From positions 3,844,001 through 3,908,000 of the forward strand of contig NZ_LT629793.1 in NCBI RefSeq assembly GCF_900105735.1: a stretch of DNA of 64,000 nucleotides, read 5' to 3'. The stretch is from Pseudomonas yamanorum (GTDB lineage Bacteria; Pseudomonadota; Gammaproteobacteria; Pseudomonadales; Pseudomonadaceae). Under the pieces are notes generated by a model. It was not told the DNA's origin. It made no database searches and worked only from the letters and a program-made list of their open reading frames with translations. The translations under genes and the position numbers were made by a program. Of this stretch, positions 38,101-44,447 are shown one piece after another; the stretch's first letter is position 1; the number at the start of each line of letters is the position of its first letter.

Positions 38101-40970
38101 TGGCTGCCGGCCAGGAAATCAGCGCGGCTCCGGCACGGGTTCGAGCCCTGCGCGAGCTGTTGGATGAAGGCCTCGACCCGTCGGCCACCGGCTTGATCAA
38201 AACCGATGGCAGCCGTGCGCTGAGCATCTCCGAACTGGGTGCCGCCACGGCGAAGCTGGACCAAGGTTTTGCGGTAGACGATGAGATCGTCGAGGTCTTC
38301 CTTGAAGAGGCGGTAGACATTCTCGACAGCGCCGGCCAGTCCCTGAAACGCTGGCTGCTGGACCCGGATAACGCAGCACCGCTGTCGTCGTTGCAACGGG
38401 ATTTGCACACCCTCAAGGGTGGTGCACGCATGGCTGAAATCGGTGCGGTGGGCGACCTGGCCCTTGAGTTGGAAAACCTTTACGAAGGCTTGGTGGACCG
38501 TCGCTACAGCTATTCCAGCGAGTTGGCGAACGTGTTGATGGCCAGTCATGAGCGACTGGCGCTGCTGCTTGAGCAGTTGCAACATCAGCAACCGTTGAGC
38601 GACTCCTCCGACCTGATCAGCCATTTGCGTGAGTTGCGCCACGGCATCGGACAAGCGGCGCCCGCCGCAGCCGTCGAAGTCGAGACGGCGGGCAGTGATC
38701 CCGAGCTGCTGGATATCTTTCTCGAAGAAGCCGCTGACATCCTCGACAGTTCTGGCGCCGCGCTGTTGCGCTGGCAGGCCGAGCCGAAAAATCGCCAGGA
38801 AGTCGAGACACTGCTGCGGGACCTGCACACCCTCAAGGGTGGCGCGCGTATGGTCGAGATCGGCCCGATTGGCGACCTGGCCCATGAGCTGGAGTTTCTC
38901 TACGAAGGCTTGTCGGCCGGTTTGCTGGCGCCCTCGGCGGAACTCTTCGCGTTGCTGCAAGGCTGCCACGACCGCCTGGCGCAGATGATCGATGCAGTGG
39001 CGGCGGGTATGCCGGTGGGCTCGGTGGATCTGCTGATCGAGCGGATCAAAAGCCTGGTGCATCCGGCTGAAGTGACGGCCGCACCGGTGGCGTTGGCGGC
39101 TACCAAAACCGACGCGGTGCCGGCCAGCGATCCGGCTGCCGATATGGTGAAGATCTCTGCCGACTTGCTGGATGACCTGGTCAACCTGGCCGGTGAAACC
39201 TCAATCTTCCGTGGGCGTATCGAGCAGCAGGTCAACGATGCGCGCATTGCCCTCAACGAAGTGGAAACCACCATCGAGCGCATGCGCGACCAATTGCGCC
39301 GGCTCGACACCGAAACCCAGGGCCGCATTCTCAGCCGCCAACAAGCTGAGGCCGAACGCCTGGGCTATGAAGAATTCGACCCGCTGGAAATGGACCGCCA
39401 TTCCCAACTGCAACAACTGTCCCGGGCCCTGTTCGAGTCCGCCTCCGACCTGCTCGACCTCAAGGAAACCCTCGAGCGTCGCAACCAGGACGCCCACAAC
39501 CTTTTGCAGCAACAGGCGCGCATCAACACCGAGCTGCAGGAAGGCCTGATGCGCACGCGCATGGTGCCCTTCGAGCGCATGCTGCCGCGGCTTAAGCGCA
39601 TCGTGCGGCAAGTGGCCGGAGAGCTGGGCAAGGATGTGGAATTCATCGTCGGCAATGCTGAAGGCGAGATGGACCGCAACGTGCTGGAGCGCATGGTTGC
39701 GCCGTTGGAGCATATGCTGCGCAACGCCGTCGACCATGGCCTGGAATCCCGCGATGCGCGGTTGCTGGCGGGCAAGCCCGAGAAAGGCCGGATCACCCTG
39801 GACCTGACCCACGAAGGCGGCGACATCGTTTTCGACATGCGCGACGACGGCGCCGGCGTGCCGCTTGAAGCCGTGCGGCGCAAGGCGATCAAGCGTGGCT
39901 TGCTCGACCCCAACCTGGAAATCAGCGACCGCGACGTGTTGCAGTTCATCCTGCAACCGGGGTTTTCCACTGCCGAAAAAATCACCCAGATTTCCGGGCG
40001 TGGCGTGGGCATGGACGTGGTGCATGAGGAAGTGCGCCAGCTGGGCGGCTCGATGGTCATCGACTCGACGCCGGGAGAGGGCGTGCACTTTCGCATTCGC
40101 CTGCCGTTCACCGTGTCGGTCAACCAGGCGTTGATGGTGCAGTGCGCGGACGATCAATACGCGATCCCGCTGAACACCATCGAAGGCCTGGTGCGGGTCA
40201 TGCCCCATGAGCTGGAAGGGCACTATCAACTGAATCCGCCGCGTTACGAATACGCCGGTCAGCGCTACGAGCTGTTCTACCTTGGCGACCTGCTGCACAC
40301 CGTCGGCCGTCCGAATCTGCTGGGTCAGTACCAGCCGCTGCCGGTGTTGCTGGTGCAGTGCAACGAACGGCGCGTGGCGGTGCAGGTGGACGCCATGGCC
40401 GGGACCCGGGAGATCGTGGTCAAGGGCCTGGGGCCGCAATTTGCCGGGGTGAAGGGCCTGTCGGGCGCAACCATCCTTGGCGATGGCCGCGTGGTGCTGA
40501 TCATCGACCTGCTGGCGCATATCCGCGCACGGCCCCCGGCGTTGCCAGCCCAGGCAGCCGATGCACCGTTGATCCTCAACGACCCCCTGAAAAAGCGCCC
40601 GTTGCTGGTGCTGGTGGTGGACGACTCGGTCACCGTACGCAAAGTCACCAGCCGCCTGCTGGAGCGCAACGGCATGAACGTGCTCACCGCCAAGGACGGC
40701 ATCGATGCCATGGCCGTGCTGGAAGAACACACGCCGGACCTGATGCTGCTCGACATTGAAATGCCGCGCATGGACGGCTTCGAAGTGGCGATCCAGGTGC
40801 GCGACGACCCACGGCTGATGCGCATGCCCATCATCATGATCACTTCCCGCACCGGGCAAAAGCATCGCGACCGGGCCATGGCGATTGGCGTCAACGACTA
40901 CCTCGGCAAGCCTTATCAAGAGTCGGTGTTGCTGGAAAGCATCGCTTATTGGAGCAAGTCCCGTGCTTGA
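35130..40970 (+). CDS. chpA: ChpA, hybrid CheA-type kinase with multiple phosphotransfer domains
   Basis: A 1946-residue hub kinase controlling type IV pili. In order: an N-terminal Hpt-like module with His48 (HQVHGSLL); a module where Thr474 replaces His (TQVRGAL); four canonical Hpt domains with His657 (HTLKGSGRM), His792 (HTLKGSAYM), His1093 and His1233 (both HTLKGGARM); the dimerisation and ATPase region (about 1330-1660; RNAVDHGLE near 1531, GRGVGMDVV); a CheW domain (about 1660-1800); and a receiver with Asp1875 (LLDIEMP). P. aeruginosa ChpA has about 2470 residues, so roughly 500 are missing. It overlaps chpC by 8 bp. Confidence 0.96.
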   Translation: MVDRHDYVALEWVKGEIAETLKQARSALDAYVEEGSSEAIGQCLECIHQVHGSLLMVEFYGAALFAEEMEQLALALQGARVSQRDEGIRLLQQGLGQLPLYLDRVHSARRDLPLVVLPLLNDLRSVRGESLLSETSLFAPQLLVIPSLPEEALAQRTPEDFPELLRQWRQMLQQALVGLLREDHGPSNLEDMARVFARLEALCHGAPLLPLWQVTSALVEGMLIGVVANSPALRSLLKACDKELKRLLIQGINGINTPAPDELLKSLLFYVAKVTRPTPRMQSLKERYGLDEALPDSAVVDAERARLAGPDRDAMGSVLGALCEELVRVKERLDLFVRSDRQHASDLEALLAPLRQIADTLAVLGFGQPRKVIIDQLAVVLGLAQGQREPNDAVLMDVAGALLYVEATLAGMVGTVEPERREESRLPTTDLTQIHHLVIRESCQCLTQAKELVIDCIEAHWDRQRLESLPELLTQVRGALAMIPLPRAASLMRGCNDYVNEQLMVSEAAPSEAQLEHFADVLTSLEYYLERMLQDHDAPGERVLEVAAEGLAALGYLPAEKPWRQALLEQGETPTEQTPFLADALASPTSRLNPPALQRPGSLLPPPAGEEAIDDELREVFLEETAEVLDVLHRYVPAGTASLADKATLSEMRRAFHTLKGSGRMVRALVLAELAWAVENLLNRVLERSVASGPDVQAVLDDVLELLPELITDFADDAQRQREDVDELAARAHALASGVGPSATDPAALDPQLLEIFRNEAQSHLDSLNHFLQQATEHLPLQVSDELQRALHTLKGSAYMAGVLPIAELARPLDHLTREYKAHRLPLDLDEIELLLEAEALFQRGVRQLDSDPHAPITGAAGLIERTQNLLNSQLEALLNAPNTGLRIKRDPQLIANFLAQGMDILLDAESLLRRWQQHPGERQELSALLDELTTLGEGAHLADLHPMDELCEALLDLYGAVEESSLAVSERFFHEAEQAHEALINMLDQLAAGQEISAAPARVRALRELLDEGLDPSATGLIKTDGSRALSISELGAATAKLDQGFAVDDEIVEVFLEEAVDILDSAGQSLKRWLLDPDNAAPLSSLQRDLHTLKGGARMAEIGAVGDLALELENLYEGLVDRRYSYSSELANVLMASHERLALLLEQLQHQQPLSDSSDLISHLRELRHGIGQAAPAAAVEVETAGSDPELLDIFLEEAADILDSSGAALLRWQAEPKNRQEVETLLRDLHTLKGGARMVEIGPIGDLAHELEFLYEGLSAGLLAPSAELFALLQGCHDRLAQMIDAVAAGMPVGSVDLLIERIKSLVHPAEVTAAPVALAATKTDAVPASDPAADMVKISADLLDDLVNLAGETSIFRGRIEQQVNDARIALNEVETTIERMRDQLRRLDTETQGRILSRQQAEAERLGYEEFDPLEMDRHSQLQQLSRALFESASDLLDLKETLERRNQDAHNLLQQQARINTELQEGLMRTRMVPFERMLPRLKRIVRQVAGELGKDVEFIVGNAEGEMDRNVLERMVAPLEHMLRNAVDHGLESRDARLLAGKPEKGRITLDLTHEGGDIVFDMRDDGAGVPLEAVRRKAIKRGLLDPNLEISDRDVLQFILQPGFSTAEKITQISGRGVGMDVVHEEVRQLGGSMVIDSTPGEGVHFRIRLPFTVSVNQALMVQCADDQYAIPLNTIEGLVRVMPHELEGHYQLNPPRYEYAGQRYELFYLGDLLHTVGRPNLLGQYQPLPVLLVQCNERRVAVQVDAMAGTREIVVKGLGPQFAGVKGLSGATILGDGRVVLIIDLLAHIRARPPALPAQAADAPLILNDPLKKRPLLVLVVDDSVTVRKVTSRLLERNGMNVLTAKDGIDAMAVLEEHTPDLMLLDIEMPRMDGFEVAIQVRDDPRLMRMPIIMITSRTGQKHRDRAMAIGVNDYLGKPYQESVLLESIAYWSKSRA

Positions 40971-41418
40971 TCACCGCGCTACGCAACTCACCGGCTTGCT
41001 GCTGCCATTGGCGGATCGCTACCTGTTGCTGCCCAACGTCGCCGTGGCCGAGCTGATCGACTTCCAGCGCGGCGAACCGGCCAGCGACGCGCCGCCGTGG
41101 TATTTGCGGCAGGTTACCTGGCGGGATCGGCAGTTGCCGTTGATCAGCTTTGAGGCCGCGTGTGGTGAGTCGGGCGTGGTCGGGGAGCGGGCACGGATTG
41201 TGGTGCTGAATACCTTGGGCGGACGGCCGACGTTGAAGTTTATTGCGTTGGTGATCCAGGGGATTCCGCGTTCGTACAAGCTCGATAGCCAGCTGAGTTA
41301 TGTGGACGTGCCGTTGTGCCCGCTGGAACTGGCGGCGGTGCAGGTGGGGGAGCATGTGGCCCGGGTGCCGGACTTGATGGGGTTGGAGGCGTTGTTGGTG
41401 GAGGCGGGGTTGGCCTGA
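40963..41418 (+). CDS. chpC: CheW-like adaptor ChpC
   Basis: A 151-residue CheW-domain protein (TGLLLPLADRYLLLPNVAVAEL at the start of the domain, VTWRDRQLPLISFE in the middle). The start is GTG: it overlaps the chpA stop, has GGAG 8 nt upstream, and gives a protein close to P. aeruginosa ChpC. ChpC probably couples further receptors to ChpA. The operon ends here: a convergent gene stops 9 bp downstream and no chpB methylesterase follows. Confidence 0.88.
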   Translation: MLDHRATQLTGLLLPLADRYLLLPNVAVAELIDFQRGEPASDAPPWYLRQVTWRDRQLPLISFEAACGESGVVGERARIVVLNTLGGRPTLKFIALVIQGIPRSYKLDSQLSYVDVPLCPLELAAVQVGEHVARVPDLMGLEALLVEAGLA

Positions 41419-41427
41419 GTGTAACCG

Positions 41428-41715
41428 TCAGTCAATCCGTGCAAACCGTTCGATTTTCGGTTGATCTCGATGCTCTGCCTGCCACAGGTCATAGGCACTT
41501 TGCATCGAAAGCCACAACCGAGCTTTGCTGATACCTGCCCGTTCAAGCCTTACCGCAAGATCCGGGCTGATTGGCGCGTGTCCGTGGAGGATTCTAGAGA
41601 ATGTTTCTCTGGCGAAGCCAAGGCGCCGTGCCATTTCAGTAATGGTGATGCCCAAGGCCGGGATCACGTCCTCAAGCAGGATTTCGCCAGGGTGGGGAGG
41701 ATTATGCATACCCAT
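41428..41715 (-). CDS. higA: HigA-family antitoxin-like XRE regulator, orphan
   Basis: A 95-residue protein of the HigA/VapI type: [21 protein letters not shown], then a helix-turn-helix (about 22-60) with [17 protein letters not shown], and the C-terminal [25 protein letters not shown] typical of HigA. The usual HigB toxin gene should precede it; the 422 bp upstream hold no HigB-like frame. It may be a lone DNA-binding regulator or a relic. Either of two ATGs 6 bp apart can be the start. It is divergent from the DUF6124 leader region. Confidence 0.85.
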   Translation of the reverse strand: MGMHNPPHPGEILLEDVIPALGITITEMARRLGFARETFSRILHGHAPISPDLAVRLERAGISKARLWLSMQSAYDLWQAEHRDQPKIERFARID

Positions 41716-41747
41716 TCGGTTGTGTCCTGCGGCTATCTGATTTAGCC

Positions 41748-41945
41748 ATGAAGGCTAAAGAGACGGGTTCCGAGCAACAACCCGAAAAGTTTGTAGGAGC
41801 AATCGGCGTGCGCTTTACAGTCGGATTTTTCCTGCAACCTCTCGCGCTGTGCATGAACTTGTTGTGCCCTGTGATCGCGCCTAGTCTTCGTCCGTCATCG
41901 CAAAAAACGGTGACACGGACGTGCAAGTCCGACGAAACTGTTTAG
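41748..41945 (+). CDS. possible 65-residue leader ORF ahead of the DUF6124 switch
   Basis: A short frame starting [15 protein letters not shown], with a hydrophobic middle ([20 protein letters not shown]) and a basic, Ser/Thr-rich end. No strong ribosome-binding site precedes it. Its TAG stop lies inside element B1 of the structured leader, so a terminating ribosome would cover B1. It may be a translated leader, a small membrane peptide or chance; I do not recognise the sequence. Confidence 0.3.
   Translation: MKAKETGSEQQPEKFVGAIGVRFTVGFFLQPLALCMNLLCPVIAPSLRPSSQKTVTRTCKSDETV
41914..41921 (+). promoter_or_regulatory. candidate RsmA/RsmE binding site in DUF6124 leader
   Basis: CACGGACG matches the CsrA/Rsm consensus CAnGGAnG exactly and lies beside element A1, in the 5' side of the first hairpin. 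Further GGA motifs lie at 42012, 42022 and in the Shine-Dalgarno at 42126. Confidence 0.35.
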
Positions 41946-41951
41946 GCGTAC

Positions 41952-41981
41952 AAACGCCCAGCCATTCAACGGGCGTTTTTT
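41952..41981 (+). terminator. intrinsic terminator-like hairpin inside the DUF6124 leader
   Basis: AAACGCCC, an 11-nt loop, GGGCGTTT, then six T in all. It lies between B1 and B'. A shorter hairpin GGCGT-ACAA-ACGCC (41945-41958) uses the same 5' strand and would compete with it. This suggests transcription attenuation. Confidence 0.55.
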
Positions 41982-42008
41982 GTGCTCGCTGCTTTATGGC
42001 GGCTGCGC

Positions 42009-42032
42009 GCAGGAGGTCTTCGGACCTGCTGG
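42009..42032 (+). promoter_or_regulatory. UUCG-capped hairpin in the DUF6124 leader
   Basis: AGGAGGTC-TTCG-GACCTGCT with one mismatch and an extra closing C-G pair; the loop is the very stable C(UUCG)G type. It lies just before element B' and probably acts as a fixed structural support. Confidence 0.5.
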
Positions 42033-42137
42033 GTGTCCTAAACAGGCCCGGTCTTGCACACCTGCGCACGGTCGCCACCCTCATTCGCGTGCAAGCGAAC
42101 GGTGGCGCTCCTTACTCATCTGTTTAGGAGTTTCATC

Positions 42138-42461
42138 ATGTTCAAACCTACCCCCAATCCGCCGCATAACACCGAAATCGAACACCGCAAACTCCAGGCC
42201 GCCGCCGAGCGTGCCATGGATCATTACTTTCCGACTCCTGCGTCATCGTCACTCTTTGCCGTCTCTCCCTCTCAATCCACCGAAGCCCTGCTGGCCAACG
42301 CTTCTGAAACCTTTGCCTCACTCAACGCGTTGACCTCCAACCTGGCCTTCGAATTGGAAGGCTCCCAGCGCGGCGTGCTGCTGGCCATTCAGCAGATGAG
42401 TGAGCTGGGGCAGTTACTGGTTGATCAGGCGTTGGAGCAGGTGAGCCCAGCGGCGATGTGA
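42138..42461 (+). CDS. DUF6124-type small protein
   Basis: A 107-residue protein beginning MFKPTPNPPHNTE, with a helical middle (HRKLQAAAERAMDHYF), then VSPSQSTEALLANASETFASLNALTSNLAFELEGSQRGVLLAIQQMSELGQLLVDQALE. The pattern matches small Pseudomonas proteins now grouped as DUF6124, usually present in several copies per genome; function unknown. There is no signal peptide or membrane segment. TTTAGGAG lies 6 nt before the ATG and forms part of element B2 of the switch-like leader, so expression is probably controlled after transcription starts. Confidence 0.82.
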   Translation: MFKPTPNPPHNTEIEHRKLQAAAERAMDHYFPTPASSSLFAVSPSQSTEALLANASETFASLNALTSNLAFELEGSQRGVLLAIQQMSELGQLLVDQALEQVSPAAM

Positions 42462-42474
42462 CGAAGTGGGATCG

Positions 42475-42510
42475 GTCCCAAAAAGGGACTGATCGTTCCC
42501 CTTTTGGGAC
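42475..42510. repeat. imperfect inverted repeat after the DUF6124 gene
   Basis: GTCCCAAAAAGGGA and TCCCCTTTTGGGAC pair at 13 of 14 positions around an 8-nt centre, 14 bp after the stop codon. There is no T-tract, so it is a stabilising hairpin or processing signal more than an intrinsic terminator. Confidence 0.6.
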
Positions 42511-42546
42511 TTCTGCGCACGTTCTCCCGAACAGCGCTGAGCAAAT

Positions 42547-42633
42547 GTGGGAGCGGGCTTGCTCGCGAATACGGTGTGTCAGTACCAGATTTATCAACTG
42601 ACCCACCGCATTCGCGAGCAAGCCCGCTCCCAC
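42547..42633. repeat. REPIN, class GTGGGAGCGGGCTTGCTCGC
   Basis: Inverted arms (GTGGGAGCGGGCTTGCTCGCGAAT and the complement) within the 315-bp gap between the DUF6124 gene and mdcA. The rest of the gap holds the hairpin above and the mdc promoter region. Confidence 0.9.
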
Positions 42634-42663
42634 ATTTGAACTGCGCTTAGCCGGAGCCTCAGC

Positions 42664-42677
42664 GTTTGCTGGCAAAC
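42664..42677. promoter_or_regulatory. palindrome in the mdcA promoter region, candidate LysR site
   Basis: GTTTGC-TG-GCAAAC, a perfect dyad 100 bp before the mdcA ATG and the clearest symmetry in this promoter gap. Binding by the mdc-linked LysR regulator is inferred from position only. Confidence 0.35.
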
Positions 42678-42776
42678 CATTACTCCAATCGTAACGGTTC
42701 ACCGCGCAGCTTGATTGATGCCCCCCCAATACCCTCCTAAGGTACAGCCCACGACAGCAAATCCCGTGGAGCGACC

Positions 42777-44447
42777 ATGACAACAACAACTTCCCCCGAC
42801 TCGCGCTGGACGCGGCGGCGCGATGAGAAGCAGCGCCGCCTCGCACTGGTGCGATCCTTCGCCGATGGCGCCGTGCTCCCCAGCGAGCGCATTGTCGAAG
42901 CCCTGGAAGCCCTGATCCTCCCCGGCGACCGTGTGGTGCTGGAAGGCAACAACCAGAAGCAGGCCGATTTCCTCTCCCGCTCCCTGGCCAAGACCGACCC
43001 CGCCAAGCTCCACGACCTGCACATGATCATGCCCAGTGTCGGCCGCTCCGAGCACCTGGATCTGTTTGAAAAGGGCATCGCCCGCAAGCTGGATTTCTCT
43101 TTCGCTGGCACTCAATCCCTGCGCATCAGCCAGTTGCTGGAAGACGGCCTGCTGGAAATCGGCGCGATCCACACTTACATCGAACTCTACGCGCGGTTGG
43201 TGGTGGACCTGATCCCCAACGTCGTGCTCTCCGCCGGTTTCATGGCCGACCGCGCCGGCAATATCTACACCGGCCCCAGCACCGAAGACACTCCCGCGCT
43301 GATTGAGCCGGCCGCCTTCAGCGATGGCATCGTGATCGTCCAGGTCAACCAGTTGGTGGATGACGTCACCGACCTGCCTCGCGTTGACATTCCCGCGAGC
43401 TGGGTCGATTTCGTGGTGGTCGCCGACAAGCCTTTCTACATCGAACCGCTGTTCACCCGCGACCCACGGCACATCAAGCCGGTGCATGTGTTGATGGCGA
43501 TGATGGCGATCCGTGGCATCTACGAAAAACACAACGTTCAGTCGCTGAACCATGGCATCGGTTTCAACACCGCCGCAATCGAATTGATCCTGCCAACCTA
43601 CGGCGAATCCCTGGGCCTGAAGGGTAAGATCTGCCGCAACTGGACCCTCAACCCGCACCCAACCCTGATCCCGGCTATCGAAAGCGGCTGGGTGGAAAGC
43701 GTGCATTGCTTCGGCACCGAACTGGGCATGGAAAACTACATCGCCGCCCGGCCGGATGTGTTCTTCACCGGCCGCGACGGCTCGCTGCGTTCCAACCGAA
43801 TGTTCTGCCAACTGGCCGGCCAATACGCGGTGGACCTGTTTATCGGCGCCACCCTGCAGGTCGATGGCGACGGGCATTCCTCCACCGTCACCCGTGGCCG
43901 CCTCGCCGGTTTTGGCGGCGCACCGAACATGGGCCACGACCCGCGCGGTCGCCGCCATGGCACGCCCGCCTGGCTCGACATGCGCCACGACGATGCCCCG
44001 GAAGCCTTGCTCGAACGCGGCAAAAAACTCGTGGTGCAGATGGTCGAGACCTTCCAGGAAGGCGGCAAACCGACCTTCGTTGAAACCCTCGATGCAGTGG
44101 AAGTCGCACGAAAAAGCGGCATGCCCCTGGCGCCGATCATGATCTACGGCGATGACGTCACCCACCTGCTCACCGAAGAAGGCATCGCCTATCTGTACAA
44201 GGCCCGTTCCCTGGAAGAGCGCCAGGCGATGATCGCCGCCGTCGCCGGTGTAACCGCCATCGGCATGCGCCACAACCCCAAGGACACCGCGCGCATGCGC
44301 CGCGAAGGCCTGATCGCGCTGCCCGAAGACCTCGGCATCCGCCGCACCGACGCCACCCGCGAGTTGCTGGCCGCCAAGAGCGTGGCCGATCTGGTGGAGT
44401 GGTCCGGTGGCTTGTACAACCCGCCCGCCAAGTTCAGGAGCTGGTAA
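42777..44447 (+). CDS. mdcA: malonate decarboxylase alpha subunit (acetyl-S-ACP:malonate ACP transferase)
   Basis: MdcA exchanges acetyl for malonyl on the carrier subunit MdcC, the first half of biotin-independent malonate decarboxylation. The 556-residue cytosolic protein is CoA-transferase-like, with VVLEGNNQKQADFLSRSL near the N-terminus and GRLAGFGGAPNMGHDPRGRR, a family hallmark. GGAG precedes the ATG, and AACAACAA lies immediately after it. First of nine co-directional mdc/mad genes. Confidence 0.96.
   Translation: MTTTTSPDSRWTRRRDEKQRRLALVRSFADGAVLPSERIVEALEALILPGDRVVLEGNNQKQADFLSRSLAKTDPAKLHDLHMIMPSVGRSEHLDLFEKGIARKLDFSFAGTQSLRISQLLEDGLLEIGAIHTYIELYARLVVDLIPNVVLSAGFMADRAGNIYTGPSTEDTPALIEPAAFSDGIVIVQVNQLVDDVTDLPRVDIPASWVDFVVVADKPFYIEPLFTRDPRHIKPVHVLMAMMAIRGIYEKHNVQSLNHGIGFNTAAIELILPTYGESLGLKGKICRNWTLNPHPTLIPAIESGWVESVHCFGTELGMENYIAARPDVFFTGRDGSLRSNRMFCQLAGQYAVDLFIGATLQVDGDGHSSTVTRGRLAGFGGAPNMGHDPRGRRHGTPAWLDMRHDDAPEALLERGKKLVVQMVETFQEGGKPTFVETLDAVEVARKSGMPLAPIMIYGDDVTHLLTEEGIAYLYKARSLEERQAMIAAVAGVTAIGMRHNPKDTARMRREGLIALPEDLGIRRTDATRELLAAKSVADLVEWSGGLYNPPAKFRSW
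42782..42789 (+). promoter_or_regulatory. AAnAAnAA (Hfq/Crc-type CA motif) at mdcA start
   Basis: AACAACAA within codons 2-5 of mdcA, inside the ribosome footprint. It fits the Hfq/Crc consensus for catabolite repression of secondary carbon sources such as malonate. Function inferred. Confidence 0.5.

Larger units (their letters stand above)
41916..42137 (+). promoter_or_regulatory. structured leader with duplicated A-B element and one antisense B'-A' strand
   Basis: A1 GTGCAAG (41921-41927), B1 CTGTTTAGG (41938-41946), B' CCTAAACAG (42037-42045), A' CTTGCAC (42053-42059), A2 GTGCAAG (42089-42095), B2 CTGTTTAGG (42120-42128). A1 and A2 each sit in the apical loop of a hairpin (CGGAC/GTCCG; TTCGC/GCGAA inside CGCCACC/GGTGGCG). 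B2 contains the Shine-Dalgarno of the DUF6124 gene. B'-A' can form a nested helix either with A1-B1, leaving the ribosome site free, or with A2-B2, hiding it. The elements are seen; switching is inferred. Confidence 0.6.

Noticed and set aside
37134..39062. 642-codon open frame on the minus strand inside chpA
   Set aside because: Antisense shadow of a high-GC gene; the plus strand has unmistakable Hpt motifs in this stretch.
41702..41926. Minus-strand 74-codon frame upstream of the HigA-like gene as a possible HigB toxin
   Set aside because: No HigB features; Cys- and Ser-rich, lies over the structured leader and overlaps the antitoxin start.
41921..42128. A-B/B'-A' inverted repeats considered as an invertible DNA element
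   Set aside because: The arms are short and interrupted, there is no recombinase gene nearby, and the placement of B2 on the Shine-Dalgarno fits an RNA explanation better.
42322..42846. Minus-strand frame over the REPIN and mdcA start
   Set aside because: Contains the translated REPIN and overlaps two supported genes; not coding.
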